Assembly (NCBI GenBank): GCA_005798825.1
Contig: SYIL01000006.1
Location: 40,350-104,349, forward strand
DNA length: 64,000 nt
Direction of reading: 5' to 3'
Origin: Bacteroidota bacterium
GTDB lineage: Bacteria; Bacteroidota; Bacteroidia; NS11-12g; UBA955
Made by a program: the position numbers and the translations under genes
The notes under the pieces: generated by a model
What the model was told of the DNA's origin: nothing
Seen by the model: only the letters and a program-made list of their open reading frames with translations
Database searches by the model: none
Part shown: one piece after another, positions 21,537-32,103 of the stretch
How positions within the stretch are numbered: the first letter of the stretch is position 1
How the letters are laid out: each line of letters opens with the position of its first letter

Positions 21537-22637
21537 TCAATTTCCCATGAAGCGGTTTTTGATACGTTTTAAGGTTCTTTTTATGCCAGCGATACTGAGT
21601 GGAAATAGCCATCGAAAACGCTCATTCCACCGAAAATAATAGAGCACGGATTGGTATTCGTCGCGTTGAGAAAAAGAATCATTGCCTATACAAAATATCG
21701 ATTTTACATACTCATTTCCTGCAATCATCGCAAATCCATGAAACTTCATAAGTGCCCTGATACTGTGTAAAGTAAAATGATACACATGGGCATTTTGGTA
21801 ATAGGTCATCGCATCCATTCCATAATTTTTATGGATATTTTTAATCCCGGGTACCTCTATGTATAGCTTTGTTTGCACTGAACACAAACGTCGAATGGCG
21901 CTTATTTCTGCATGTAAATCTAAAATGTGTTCCATTACGTGAGAATACACTATCAAATCTATAGGATCTTCAGAGTGAAAATCTGCCAAAGTGCCAACGC
22001 GAAGATCTAAAGAATGGTTCTTACTGCCGTAATTTATATACTCTGAACCAAGATCAATACCCGTGACTTTGTGTCCTTTACTGCGAAAAAAATCCAAAAT
22101 ACCACCCGCCCCGCAACCCACTTCCAACACACGCATTGGCCGATCAGAAATTTGATTGGCCGAATCCAAAAATTCATAAATCTGCTTCCCTTGCTTTTGT
22201 TGCTCCCGAAAAAAAGCTTCCCCAGCAACTTCAAAACCAACATACAAAGGCCGGTATTCATGATCATAAAAACTAGAATACGCGGTTTGGGTCATTCTAG
22301 GATTGGTATACACAAACCCACATTGTTTACAAATACACACAGAAAAATACAATCCATAACGATCTCTTTCTGCAATGGGCTCAGGATTGTCTGCACTACA
22401 CACCGCACAAAAAACCGATTCAAAATCGTATTCTCCGGTTTTTACCTTATTGGCCACTTCCTGTTTAACCCTAATTTGAATAGGATTTAACACAATAGAA
22501 GGTATGCCTTCACCCATCATTCTCGGGAATAACGCCATTGTTTTTTTGGGTTTACCCAAAACGATTTGGGCCATTTCGGGCAAATCTATACAATTTATAC
22601 TATTGGAACAATCTGGCGATGCAATTGCCCACGGCAA
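21537..22637 (-). CDS. Class I SAM-dependent methyltransferase with N-terminal zinc-ribbon-like region
   Basis: CAVC..CKQCGFVYTNPRMT and RVLEVGCGAGGILDFF methyltransferase motif I. Confidence 0.85.
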   Translation of the reverse strand: MPWAIASPDCSNSINCIDLPEMAQIVLGKPKKTMALFPRMMGEGIPSIVLNPIQIRVKQEVANKVKTGEYDFESVFCAVCSADNPEPIAERDRYGLYFSVCICKQCGFVYTNPRMTQTAYSSFYDHEYRPLYVGFEVAGEAFFREQQKQGKQIYEFLDSANQISDRPMRVLEVGCGAGGILDFFRSKGHKVTGIDLGSEYINYGSKNHSLDLRVGTLADFHSEDPIDLIVYSHVMEHILDLHAEISAIRRLCSVQTKLYIEVPGIKNIHKNYGMDAMTYYQNAHVYHFTLHSIRALMKFHGFAMIAGNEYVKSIFCIGNDSFSQRDEYQSVLYYFRWNERFRWLFPLSIAGIKRTLKRIKNRFMGN

Positions 22638-22921
22638 AAAATCCTTGTGTAAGTCTTTAGATGCCTTGCAATGAATGGTCTGATTGAATTTTGATTCTAC
22701 ATAAAATTGGATGTCGATTTACGGATTTCGTTGGCTACAAGTCTAACGTATATTCATAGGTCATTGGAAAAGAATCTGGGATTAATCATATACACCAAAG
22801 ACACAATGCGACTATTATCCCAAACTTCTTTTCAGCAATGTGAAGACGAATTGGGTTGTTCGACGAATGAATTTTCCTATTTTTGTTTACTTTTATTACA
22901 TTTTTAATCGCTAAAAAAACC

Positions 22922-23788
22922 ATGCTGTTCAAAACTCCCCAACTCATAGCCGAAATTGGATGCAACCACAAAGGCGATTTCTCCATTGCAAAGGAGTTGA
23001 TTGTTATGGCCAAGCAAGCCGGGGCACATTTTGCCAAATTCCAAAAACGCAACAATATTGAATTGTTAACACCCGAACAATACCATGCACCCCACCCCAA
23101 TCTGTCAAATGCTTACGGCAATACCTACGGTGAACACCGGGAATTTTTAGAATTTACCACAGATCAGCATGCCGAACTAAAAATCTTCGCTGAGTCTCAA
23201 GGCATTGGCTATTCAACCTCTGTTTGGGATGTGACATCTGCCAAAGAAATCATACAAATTACACCCGAATTTTTAAAAGTACCCTCAGCGTGTAATAACC
23301 ACATAGAGCTCCTTCGGGTCTTGCGTGACGACTTCATTGGGGATGTTCATATTTCAATGGGAATGACAACCCAAGAAGAAGAAAAGGAAATTGTTTCATT
23401 TTTTTTAGAAACTGGCCAAGCCCATCGCTTGGTAATTTATTCATGTACATCAGGCTACCCTGTTCCCTTTGAAGACATTTGCTTATTGGAGATTTTACGA
23501 ATTAAGGAACGCTTCCAAACCACAGTGAAAGATATTGGATTTTCAGGACACCATTTGGGTATTGCTGCAGATATTGCAGCGTATTCTCTGGGTGCTTCAT
23601 GGATTGAACGACATTTTACAAAAGACAGAACATGGAAAGGTACCGACCACGCCGCATCTCTAGAATTTGCTGGTTTACAAAAACTCGCCCGCGATTTATC
23701 GGCTGTATACAAAGCCTTACGACCCAAAGCAACCGAAATACTAGACATCGAAAAAGTCCAACGAGATAAACTCAAATTCCGCGCTTAA
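22922..23788 (+). CDS. neuB: NeuB-family N-acetylneuraminate/nonulosonic acid (phosphate) synthase, apparently lacking the C-terminal SAF domain
   Basis: LIAEIGCNHKGDFSIAKELI, KFQKRNN, GFSGHHLGIAADIAAYSLGASWIERHFTKDRTWKGTDHAASLE; 288 aa. Confidence 0.88.
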   Translation: MLFKTPQLIAEIGCNHKGDFSIAKELIVMAKQAGAHFAKFQKRNNIELLTPEQYHAPHPNLSNAYGNTYGEHREFLEFTTDQHAELKIFAESQGIGYSTSVWDVTSAKEIIQITPEFLKVPSACNNHIELLRVLRDDFIGDVHISMGMTTQEEEKEIVSFFLETGQAHRLVIYSCTSGYPVPFEDICLLEILRIKERFQTTVKDIGFSGHHLGIAADIAAYSLGASWIERHFTKDRTWKGTDHAASLEFAGLQKLARDLSAVYKALRPKATEILDIEKVQRDKLKFRA

Positions 23789-23792
23789 TCCA

Positions 23793-24479
23793 ATGAAAAC
23801 TATTGCCTTTATCCCTGTTCGTGGGGGCAGCAAATCGATACCCAAAAAAAATATTTTGGAGTTTAATGGGTATGCATTGGTTTATTGGGCATGTCTAGCA
23901 GCGCAAAATTGTAGGTCTATAGAGGCAATCATTGTGGCAACGGATTCTGCAGAAATTGCATCTACTGTCGATGCTTTTGGATTTAATAAAGTGCGTATTT
24001 ACCATCGATCGTTAGAAAGTGCCCACGATACATCTCCAACAGAATCTGTACTTTTGGAATATATCGAAGCGGAAAACCCCGACCCAGAAACACATATTGC
24101 ATTGATTCAAGCTACAAACCCTTTCATAACCGCTCATGAACTTCAAAAGGGTTGCGATTTGCTCCTAAAACAAGCTGAAGGATCTGTCATCTCCTGTGCC
24201 ATTTTTAAACGATTTTTATGGGACAAGAATGGGAAATCTCTCAATTATGATTTCATGAAACGCCCACGCAGACAAGACTTTGCTGGGATATTTCTCGAAA
24301 ATGGTTCATTTTATATCAATTCCGTAAAAAATATAGTAGCGACAGGAAATCGACTTACGGAGCCCATTGCTATCGCTGCAATGGCTGAGTATAGCGCCAC
24401 AGAAATCGATGAATTCGAAGACTGGTTGATTGCAGAAAAAATACATAAAAAGTATATCTTAGACATAGAAAAAACATGA
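23793..24479 (+). CDS. neuA: Acylneuraminate cytidylyltransferase (CMP-nonulosonate synthetase)
   Basis: IAFIPVRGGSKSIPKKNI and ALIQATNPFITAHEL motifs. Confidence 0.92.
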   Translation: MKTIAFIPVRGGSKSIPKKNILEFNGYALVYWACLAAQNCRSIEAIIVATDSAEIASTVDAFGFNKVRIYHRSLESAHDTSPTESVLLEYIEAENPDPETHIALIQATNPFITAHELQKGCDLLLKQAEGSVISCAIFKRFLWDKNGKSLNYDFMKRPRRQDFAGIFLENGSFYINSVKNIVATGNRLTEPIAIAAMAEYSATEIDEFEDWLIAEKIHKKYILDIEKT

Positions 24480-24979
24480 ATCTACCCAAACTAATCATTA
24501 CGGATATTGATGGTGTATGGACTGACGGAGGAATGTATTACGACAATACTGGCAACGAATGGAAGAAGTTTAATACCATTGACAGTGCCGGAATTATTTT
24601 TTGTCGTCAACTCGCTGTTCCAATTGCCATTATTACCGGAGAAAATACCAAAATAGTTGCCAATCGTGCCCAAAAGCTCAATATCGATTTATTGTTTCAG
24701 GGCATTACCGACAAACTGCAAGTTGCAAAAGATTTGTGTAAAAAAATGGATATAACGCTGGCTGAAGTTGCTTATATCGGTGATGATTTGGGCGATATAG
24801 ATCTCTTAAAAGCAGTTGGATTTTCGGCTGCCCCTGCCAATGCCAGCGATTATATCAAAGCCTTGTGTAATTATACAACCAAAACCCGAGGCGGCGACGG
24901 CGCATTTCGTGAATTTGTTGAAGAGATTCTCTCGCGGTGTGGAATGATGACAAGCGTTCTAAAAGAATTTAATGTGTAA
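24476..24979 (+). CDS. kdsC: KdsC-like HAD phosphatase (KDO-8-P / nonulosonate-9-P phosphatase family)
   Basis: IITDIDGVWTDGGMYYDNTGNEWKKFNTIDSAGI..AIITGE..AYIGDDLGDIDLLKAVGFSAAPANA; ATGA overlap with neuA. Confidence 0.9.
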   Translation: MNLPKLIITDIDGVWTDGGMYYDNTGNEWKKFNTIDSAGIIFCRQLAVPIAIITGENTKIVANRAQKLNIDLLFQGITDKLQVAKDLCKKMDITLAEVAYIGDDLGDIDLLKAVGFSAAPANASDYIKALCNYTTKTRGGDGAFREFVEEILSRCGMMTSVLKEFNV

Positions 24980-25874
24980 AATCGTGTTTTTCAATACCCT
25001 GCTCAGCATCGCCAAAATACTCGTCAAATCTCGTTGGATTTCGCTTGTAAAGGCAAAAAATGTTGAAGCACTGTATATTGTTGGCAACGGTCCATCGGCA
25101 CTGCCTTTTTTGGCAATGGCCCAAACCAAAACCACTCCAATGCCTTTGTTTTGCGTGAATAAATTTGCAATTAGTCCAGAATTTCACACCTTAAAACCCC
25201 ACTATTATTTGTTGCTCGATGCTGATTTTTTTCTATTTTCTGAAGCCGTATTTCAAGATCCATCCAAACACCCCCGCGTACAATTAAAACCTGAATTCGC
25301 GGTTTACCAAGACCAAATAAACCGTACATGGAATGCAATTTTGGGACATACTTGGGCAATGACATTGTTTATTCCCAGAACCTACAAAAATACTTATGTG
25401 GTTGCATTGGCTATCAAACAAAACATACACATTCAATTTTTCAATTACACTGTAACCCAAGGCTTCGATTGGTTTAAAAACAAGATATACGCTCTGGGTT
25501 TAGGAATGCCACAATCCCAAAATGTTATTCATGCCACCCTGTTTCTTGCAATTCAAATGGGTGTAAAAAATATCTATATCACTGGAATTGATCATGATTT
25601 TCACCGCAACCTAATATTGGATGATTCCAATACACTGTTTGAAGAGGTATCACATTTCTACCACAAAGAACCCTTCAAGCATAAATTAATTCACGCGCAT
25701 GGCAATGGAGAGTCGGTTCGACTCAAAGACGTGTTCTACAATCTTCACAAGGTTCATGTAGGATACCAAGAACTACATCGTTTCGCCAAACATTGCAAGT
25801 GCCAAATTTTCAATATTACACCTGGCGGATTTGTAGATGAATTCCCTCGTGTGTCCACAAACACAATTGCATAG
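24972..25874 (+). CDS. Putative glycosyltransferase, GT42 sialyltransferase / MptE-like (DUF115) fold
   Basis: LYIVGNGPSALPFLAM, LFCVNKFA, LFLAIQMGVKNIYITGIDHDFH and HAHGNGESVRLKD motifs; overlaps the kdsC-like gene. Confidence 0.6.
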   Translation: MCKIVFFNTLLSIAKILVKSRWISLVKAKNVEALYIVGNGPSALPFLAMAQTKTTPMPLFCVNKFAISPEFHTLKPHYYLLLDADFFLFSEAVFQDPSKHPRVQLKPEFAVYQDQINRTWNAILGHTWAMTLFIPRTYKNTYVVALAIKQNIHIQFFNYTVTQGFDWFKNKIYALGLGMPQSQNVIHATLFLAIQMGVKNIYITGIDHDFHRNLILDDSNTLFEEVSHFYHKEPFKHKLIHAHGNGESVRLKDVFYNLHKVHVGYQELHRFAKHCKCQIFNITPGGFVDEFPRVSTNTIA

Positions 25875-25912
25875 GTTGGTTTAGCTCCCTGTTTTTGGGG
25901 ATTTCTGGGCCC

Positions 25913-27457
25913 TTAATCTCGCAATTTGATTCCCAATGGGGCCAAAATCTTCTTGGCCATACTGTGAATGTCTTCACTGAGCCTAAGGTATAGTATTACA
26001 CCAACAGAACCACCCACCAAAACCAAGGTTTTGGCAATAGAAACTCCGATTATATTTCCAATACCCAAATAACCAAAATCTTGCAAGCTCAAAATAGAAG
26101 CCTGGGTATCCCACAAATAATTAAGTATAAAAAACACAGTGAACAAAGCCACGCTGGCGACAACTCGTTTGGACAATGGCTGCATTTTATATATATGCCA
26201 AACAAGAACTGCCATTGCAATACCCGTGGCCAACCAAACACAAGCTGTTGCAATGGCGGCCCCTTCTAAACCATAAATTGGTATCAGCCAAAGTCCCATT
26301 ACTATACCCACAACAATAGCAACAACATGCAGAATTAAGGACAAATAATAGCGTTTAGAGAAGATTAACATGGCTGCAGAATTTCCTTGCAAAAGCACAA
26401 AAAGTTTCCCGATACCCAGGTAAAAAACAGCCCATTTCCCCGATTGATAACGATTTCCATTTGGCATGTAGTGGTATAACAAATCAATATTCACCCAAAT
26501 GAATAACAAAGCAAGCGCCCCAAGCATAAACTGGTTAAGGCTGGTTTTATGATACAATCGTTGAATTTCTGGTTGATCACCCTGATGAATTGCTTCAGAT
26601 AGTTTGGGATTGGCAATTTGTAAGATACTTCTTGTTGGAATTTCAATGAGCATAGCAATGTTTACCGCGATGGCGTAGATTCCGGTTTGGGCAATGCCTT
26701 TCATGGAACTCACCATTAAAAAATCCATTCGCTGCAAAACCAACATGGCCACGTACGTCAAAAACAAATACCCCGTGTATCGATAAAAATCGGGTTTCAA
26801 TCCTGATTGATTATTTACAAATACCATATCTGGCTTGAATGACAATCGGGTGTTTTTCAATACAAACGAAACATTCAATACCATCACTACCGCATATACC
26901 GCTGCGATAGAGTGTATCGTTTGACCAAAATCAACCTTCCCTATAAAATACAACCAACCCAATAATCCCAGTAAAATTCTTACAATATTTTCTCGCAAAA
27001 ATGAAGCAAATACAATCTTACCCAAGGACGCCGAAAAAATTTCAAATACCGTGTTGAATACAAAAAAGAAAACAAAAGGTATCAACCAATAGTAATAGGG
27101 TAAAAAATCTTTGGAATTCTTTGTCAGATAGGCAAAGACCCAGGGTTGTCCAAATACCAATAAAAATGCCACGAAAATAAATCCAATGCTTGGTATCAGC
27201 AATAACCAAAACCCCACACCATTGTGTCCGTTATCATTTTTAAACCTTGGAAAAAATTTCCAAATTGAATACCCTGTTCCCAATTGTGCAACTCCTGCAA
27301 GCAAGGCTCCCATTTCAATAAACAAACGAAAAACTCCGTTTTCACTCGGAGTAAACACCTTCGGAAATAGATAAAACGCGGTAAACAGACCAATAAGACT
27401 GCCGCTATAATTGACTATAGACGCCCAAAAACTATTTCTGGCGATAGCACCCGACAT
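25913..27457 (-). CDS. Polysaccharide flippase / Wzx-like membrane transporter
   Basis: About 12-14 hydrophobic segments, MATE/PST-like N-terminus ARNSFWASIVNYSGSLIGLFTAFYLFPKVF. Confidence 0.85.
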   Translation of the reverse strand: MSGAIARNSFWASIVNYSGSLIGLFTAFYLFPKVFTPSENGVFRLFIEMGALLAGVAQLGTGYSIWKFFPRFKNDNGHNGVGFWLLLIPSIGFIFVAFLLVFGQPWVFAYLTKNSKDFLPYYYWLIPFVFFFVFNTVFEIFSASLGKIVFASFLRENIVRILLGLLGWLYFIGKVDFGQTIHSIAAVYAVVMVLNVSFVLKNTRLSFKPDMVFVNNQSGLKPDFYRYTGYLFLTYVAMLVLQRMDFLMVSSMKGIAQTGIYAIAVNIAMLIEIPTRSILQIANPKLSEAIHQGDQPEIQRLYHKTSLNQFMLGALALLFIWVNIDLLYHYMPNGNRYQSGKWAVFYLGIGKLFVLLQGNSAAMLIFSKRYYLSLILHVVAIVVGIVMGLWLIPIYGLEGAAIATACVWLATGIAMAVLVWHIYKMQPLSKRVVASVALFTVFFILNYLWDTQASILSLQDFGYLGIGNIIGVSIAKTLVLVGGSVGVILYLRLSEDIHSMAKKILAPLGIKLRD

Positions 27458-27599
27458 AATTCAAAGGTAAGACACATGCTAAAACATTTGAATCTCATGG
27501 ATAAAGAAATAAAAATTACTTGGATAACTCTTGTAAAATGTCTAGATTGCAAGTTATTACATCACTTATATATAAATTCCGTTCTTCCAACCTACACCC

Positions 27600-28514
27600 A
27601 TGAAAAAAATCTTATTGCTTTCCTGCATTACATTCAGTCTTTCTGGATTGTTTCAAAGTTGTAAAAAGGATCCTGCCCCTGGTGGTGGATCCTCTGCGAC
27701 GCTCACCGTTAATAACAAACAGCGTTCATTTGTTGTTTACAATACTGCTACTTGGTGTGGTCCCTGTGGACTTAACGCAAAACCTGAGTTTGGCAAATTG
27801 GCTGATGGCAACGATAAAGACAATATCTTGCCTGTAAGCTTCCACAATAGCAATGCCTCTACCTTGGTGTCTATTTGGGCGAAACCCAATAATGATACTC
27901 TTTTTGTTGCTCCTTATCTTTCTGAATTGGGGCCTATTGTAACAAATATGCAATCCATACCCTGTTTCTGGTTAAATAATTCTTTGTTGGGTAACTCTGC
28001 GAAATACAATGACCTTGTAAACAGTGCTGCCAATGCCAATGGGTATCCAACTGAAGTAGGTGTTGCCGCAAGTGCAAGTGCAAACGGCATGACATTAAAT
28101 ATTAAATATAAATTGAAGGCTTTTGCTCCTGAAAAAGGTGACTATTATGTTTCTGCATTCGTCATTGAAAAGAAAGTGAATGCTTTGCAAAATATCACAA
28201 ATTCGGGTTACGTAGCTTCTGACCACCATAACGTAATGCGCGCCTCTGCATTTACCAATGCCTCCGGTAAGCCTTCTGCCTTTTCACCAACTGCCATCAT
28301 GAACAGTCCAATTGCAAATAATGAAGTTGAAAAAACAATCTCATGGACATACACCGATGTGTCCTCTACGATCAAAGCCAAATATCCAACTTTTTCTTTT
28401 TGGAACTGGAATCCTGCTAACACAGCTGTAGTGGTAGCTGTATGGAGAAAGCTACCCGATAACCCTTCTAAGCCCTGGTACTTTATCAATGCAGTTTGGG
28501 TCGATGTGAAATAA
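27600..28514 (+). CDS. Omp28-related lipoprotein with thioredoxin-like CxxC motif
   Basis: Lipobox LFQSC; YNTATWCGPCGLNAKPEF thioredoxin-like motif. Confidence 0.78.
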   Translation: MKKILLLSCITFSLSGLFQSCKKDPAPGGGSSATLTVNNKQRSFVVYNTATWCGPCGLNAKPEFGKLADGNDKDNILPVSFHNSNASTLVSIWAKPNNDTLFVAPYLSELGPIVTNMQSIPCFWLNNSLLGNSAKYNDLVNSAANANGYPTEVGVAASASANGMTLNIKYKLKAFAPEKGDYYVSAFVIEKKVNALQNITNSGYVASDHHNVMRASAFTNASGKPSAFSPTAIMNSPIANNEVEKTISWTYTDVSSTIKAKYPTFSFWNWNPANTAVVVAVWRKLPDNPSKPWYFINAVWVDVK

Positions 28515-28540
28515 TCTGTATTCCTTGTATTAGATCTGAA

Positions 28541-28574
28541 AAAGAGAGTGGGTGTTCACCCACTCTCTTTTTTT
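28541..28574 (+). terminator. Strong intrinsic terminator
   Basis: AAAGAGAGTGGGTG-TT-CACCCACTCTCTTT perfect stem followed by further T residues. Confidence 0.92.
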
Positions 28575-28669
28575 TACAAATCAGTTACCTAACCCTTCAT
28601 AAAACGCGCCTGACCGAGCATCCATTTCACTTAAAAGTCTGATCAATAGTTTGCGAAATTCTTATTACG

Positions 28670-29449
28670 TCATTTTCCTTTAAAATTCGCTTTTCGCTTC
28701 TCAACAAAAGCCGCCATCCCTTCTTTTTGATCTTCAGTGGCAAACAACATGTAAAAATTCTTTCGTTCAAAATACAAGCCCTCTTGTAAATGAGAATCAA
28801 AGGCCTTTAACACGCTCTCTTTGGCCATCTGCACAGCAATCGGTGATTTGGTGGCAATTTCTCCAGCCAACTTAATTGCCTCTTCCAAATACAACTCCAC
28901 GGGTACAATTTTATTGATTAATCCGGCCTCCATGGCTTCTTCTGCAGAAATAAATTTGCCTGTCAACACCATTTCCATCGCCCTTACCTTTCCCACTGCG
29001 CGGGTCAAACGCTGGGTTCCACCAGCACCAGGCATCACACCAATATTAATTTCAGGCTGTCCAAATTGGGCCGTTTCACTGGCAACAATCATATCGCATA
29101 ACATACACAATTCACAACCACCGCCCAATGCAAAACCAGACACTGCAGCTATCAAAGGCTTTTTTGTTTTCCGAATGCTATCCCATGTGCTAAATTGATC
29201 AATTTTAAGCATATCAACCGAGGTTCGACCGGCCATTTGCTTGATATCTGCACCCGCAGCGAATGCGCGATCATTTCCGGTAATCACGATGGCTCTGACA
29301 GATTCGTTTGCATCTAAATCCAACAACGCATCACGAATTTCACCCATTAATTGCAAATTCAATGCATTCAATTCCGTGGGACGGTTCAATTGAATTATAG
29401 CTACGCAAGGCGCCACTTGGGCATCTACCAAAATAAATTCATAGGCCAT
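28670..29449 (-). CDS. Enoyl-CoA hydratase/isomerase family protein
   Basis: GNDRAFAAGADIKQMAG, GFALGGGCELCMLCDMIVASETAQFGQPEINIGVMPGAGGTQRL crotonase motifs. Confidence 0.94.
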   Translation of the reverse strand: MAYEFILVDAQVAPCVAIIQLNRPTELNALNLQLMGEIRDALLDLDANESVRAIVITGNDRAFAAGADIKQMAGRTSVDMLKIDQFSTWDSIRKTKKPLIAAVSGFALGGGCELCMLCDMIVASETAQFGQPEINIGVMPGAGGTQRLTRAVGKVRAMEMVLTGKFISAEEAMEAGLINKIVPVELYLEEAIKLAGEIATKSPIAVQMAKESVLKAFDSHLQEGLYFERKNFYMLFATEDQKEGMAAFVEKRKANFKGK

Positions 29450-29511
29450 GTTGCGAAGTTAAATGATTAATTTGGTTTGACGTCCACATTAAACGGCCTT
29501 CGCCGGTTTTG

Positions 29512-30138
29512 TCATGAAAATACATTTTTTGGCCCAAAATCAAATCGTTTCCAAATCGCAATTAAGAAGAAAAAAATTATAAGCCCCAGCAAAGCGCCAA
29601 ACAATACATCCCCCAAGTAATGCACCCCCAAATAAACTCTGGAATAGGCAATAGCAGAAGCCAAATACATCAATATTACACGAATTCTTCTCGATAACCC
29701 CAATACAAATGAAGCTGTTAAAAATACAGCAAATACATTGGCGGAATGGCTGCTAACAAACCCAAAACGACTACCCGGAAGCTTGGTCTCTAAGCTGCGC
29801 TTTCCCCCTGCGTCTTTCTTCCATTCCTTTTCGGGTAATCTTGGCGACAGGGAGGTCTCAAAAGCAGGTCGAACCCGTTGAAAAAATGGCTTGCAAATCT
29901 TTGAACTAATGCTATCCGAAAGTCCAAAGGCAATTATAATAAATACAATAGGGAGGTAAAAGCGAGTTTTAAATTTTCTGAGCGCCATCCCCAAAAAAAT
30001 TACATATAAGGGCACTAAAATATACGGATTACTCAATGCTATCATGGTAGAATCTACAGCAGGAGATGCGAGTCTTTGATTAATTAATACGAATGCATCT
30101 CGGTCAAAAAAATCAAGAATAAACAAAGTATTGATCAT
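29512..30138 (-). CDS. PAP2-family phosphatase
   Basis: KPFFQRVRPAFE, SRFGFVSSHSANVFAV, SRVYLGVHYLGDV PAP2 motifs. Confidence 0.92.
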   Translation of the reverse strand: MINTLFILDFFDRDAFVLINQRLASPAVDSTMIALSNPYILVPLYVIFLGMALRKFKTRFYLPIVFIIIAFGLSDSISSKICKPFFQRVRPAFETSLSPRLPEKEWKKDAGGKRSLETKLPGSRFGFVSSHSANVFAVFLTASFVLGLSRRIRVILMYLASAIAYSRVYLGVHYLGDVLFGALLGLIIFFFLIAIWKRFDFGPKNVFS

Positions 30139-30149
30139 GCCCTGTAGAA

Positions 30150-31094
30150 CTATTTTTTGTGCAAAGAACCACTTTTTTGTGAAACAATAATAATACGCGG
30201 TGAAGAGTTCGCATCAAATTTGCCCAACCCATAATCTCCAAAAACTGTGAGCACTTCCAACCCTGCCCCCCAATGTAATCTCATCAATTCTTCCTTTGTA
30301 TACATCCTTACACGTTCCTGAAATTGATGTAGAACCCCTTTGTCATGGACCCGTATATCTTTCACAATGAAATTACCCTCTGGGTATTTATGGGTTTCAA
30401 ATGCAAATTTGCCTACCTGCAAGGTAGTCTTATCCGAAAGACTTGGCACAAGAATACCCCTGTTAATGGTCTGATTAGCGGTATGTAATTCAGACAAAAT
30501 TGATTGGGTATTTAAATAATCTTGAACCACAAATCCCCCGTTAATTAAAACTGATGACATATTGTTTAATACCAATTGATCCTCCATCTTGGTTTCAAAA
30601 TACCCAAAGCTTGTAAATAAATTAACCACAACGTGACAGCCGAAAAAAGGAAATTTATCGCGCATATCGTGACAAAAAAACTGCGCATTCACTGCTCCTT
30701 GGGCATTGGCTTCTGCGATACTGTTCTGACTCAAATCTATTCCCAACACATGAAATCCCAGACTTGCCAAATGCGCTGCATGTCGGCCCTTTCCGCAAGC
30801 GACATCAACTACCTTTGAACCCGATTCCAATTGTAAATACCCCATGAGAACATCTATAAAAGAGATTGCTTCGGCATCGTCGCGATGCGCGTACAAGGCA
30901 TGGTAATAAGCCGTATCAAACCAAGATTCAAACCATTTCATCCTAAATTGTAAATAATTTTCAAAGTTACAGTAAGTTATGTCAACCCTATCACCTCTGT
31001 TGGTTTGGTTCCAGATGGGAGTTGATCTGGGCAAGTTGATCGTCTTACTGATCGCAACAGAAATGAAAGGCTTAACATCGCTTATGTTCAACAA
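30150..31094 (-). CDS. Class I SAM-dependent methyltransferase
   Basis: [34 protein letters not shown]; likely true start nearer 30943 ([14 protein letters not shown]). Confidence 0.85.
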   Translation of the reverse strand: MLNISDVKPFISVAISKTINLPRSTPIWNQTNRGDRVDITYCNFENYLQFRMKWFESWFDTAYYHALYAHRDDAEAISFIDVLMGYLQLESGSKVVDVACGKGRHAAHLASLGFHVLGIDLSQNSIAEANAQGAVNAQFFCHDMRDKFPFFGCHVVVNLFTSFGYFETKMEDQLVLNNMSSVLINGGFVVQDYLNTQSILSELHTANQTINRGILVPSLSDKTTLQVGKFAFETHKYPEGNFIVKDIRVHDKGVLHQFQERVRMYTKEELMRLHWGAGLEVLTVFGDYGLGKFDANSSPRIIIVSQKSGSLHKK

Positions 31095-31144
31095 TTGAAA
31101 AACGTGGCTTCACTTATTCCTATCTTTGCAACCACTACAACACC

Positions 31145-31966
31145 ATGAGCACCCATTTATGGTCATCCATCAAAATCTATTCAGACATTCTGTTTGAACA
31201 ACATGGCAACATCGCAAAAATCAGTATCAATCGCCCCAAGGTATTCAATGCATTTCGCCCGCAAACCATCGTGGACATGCTAGACGCTTTTGATATATGT
31301 AGGGAGAGGGCAGATATTGGTGTTGTGATTCTCACCGGTGTAGGAGACAAAGCCTTCTGCTCTGGTGGCGACCAAAACGTCAAAGGAATTGGAGGATATG
31401 TAGACGAAAATGGGGTACCGCGTCTGAATGTATTGGATTTACATAAAAAAATTCGATCGCTACCTAAACCCGTGGTAGCTATGGTAAATGGTTATGCCAT
31501 CGGAGGTGGCCACGTCCTGCATGTAGTGTGTGACCTCACCATCGCTGCTGAACATGCCAAATTTGGACAAACTGGCCCCAAGGTGGGTAGCTTTGATGGT
31601 GGGTTCGGAAGCAGCTACTTGGCCAGACACGTGGGACAGAAAAAAGCCCGCGAGATCTGGTTCTTATGCCGTCAATACACGGCTGAGGAATCGGAAAAAA
31701 TGGGAATGGTGAACAAAGTGGTTCCCTTGGAAAAGCTGGAAGACGAAACCATTGATTGGTGCAATACCATGCTAGAACGCTCACCCATGGCCCTGCGCAT
31801 GCTCAAACGCGCCTTCAATGCCGAACTCGATGGCCAACACGGCCTTATGGAACTCGCCGGAGATGCGACACTATTGTTCTATCTAACCGAAGAAGCTCAG
31901 GAGGGGAAAAAGGCATTTCTAGAAAAACGCAACCCCGATTTCAAGCAGTTTCCAAAATTTCCCTGA
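31145..31966 (+). CDS. menB: 1,4-dihydroxy-2-naphthoyl-CoA synthase
   Basis: [71 protein letters not shown] characteristic of MenB. Confidence 0.95.
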   Translation: MSTHLWSSIKIYSDILFEQHGNIAKISINRPKVFNAFRPQTIVDMLDAFDICRERADIGVVILTGVGDKAFCSGGDQNVKGIGGYVDENGVPRLNVLDLHKKIRSLPKPVVAMVNGYAIGGGHVLHVVCDLTIAAEHAKFGQTGPKVGSFDGGFGSSYLARHVGQKKAREIWFLCRQYTAEESEKMGMVNKVVPLEKLEDETIDWCNTMLERSPMALRMLKRAFNAELDGQHGLMELAGDATLLFYLTEEAQEGKKAFLEKRNPDFKQFPKFP

Positions 31967-32103
31967 AACCAATTTTCCTAAATTTTTTCAATGAATGTTC
32001 TGCCACTTCGACAATTACGATAGAGTGTTTACCCGTTCACTCGCCTTTTTATATTCCTCCCAAAAATCGTAACTTTACGCAGTTAAAATCAATGGTATTT
32101 CAA

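Noticed and set aside
31756-32103. 116-codon N-terminal extension of icd overlapping menB
   Set aside because: Overlaps menB out of frame and bears no resemblance to IDH; the start at 32092/32104 fits the family
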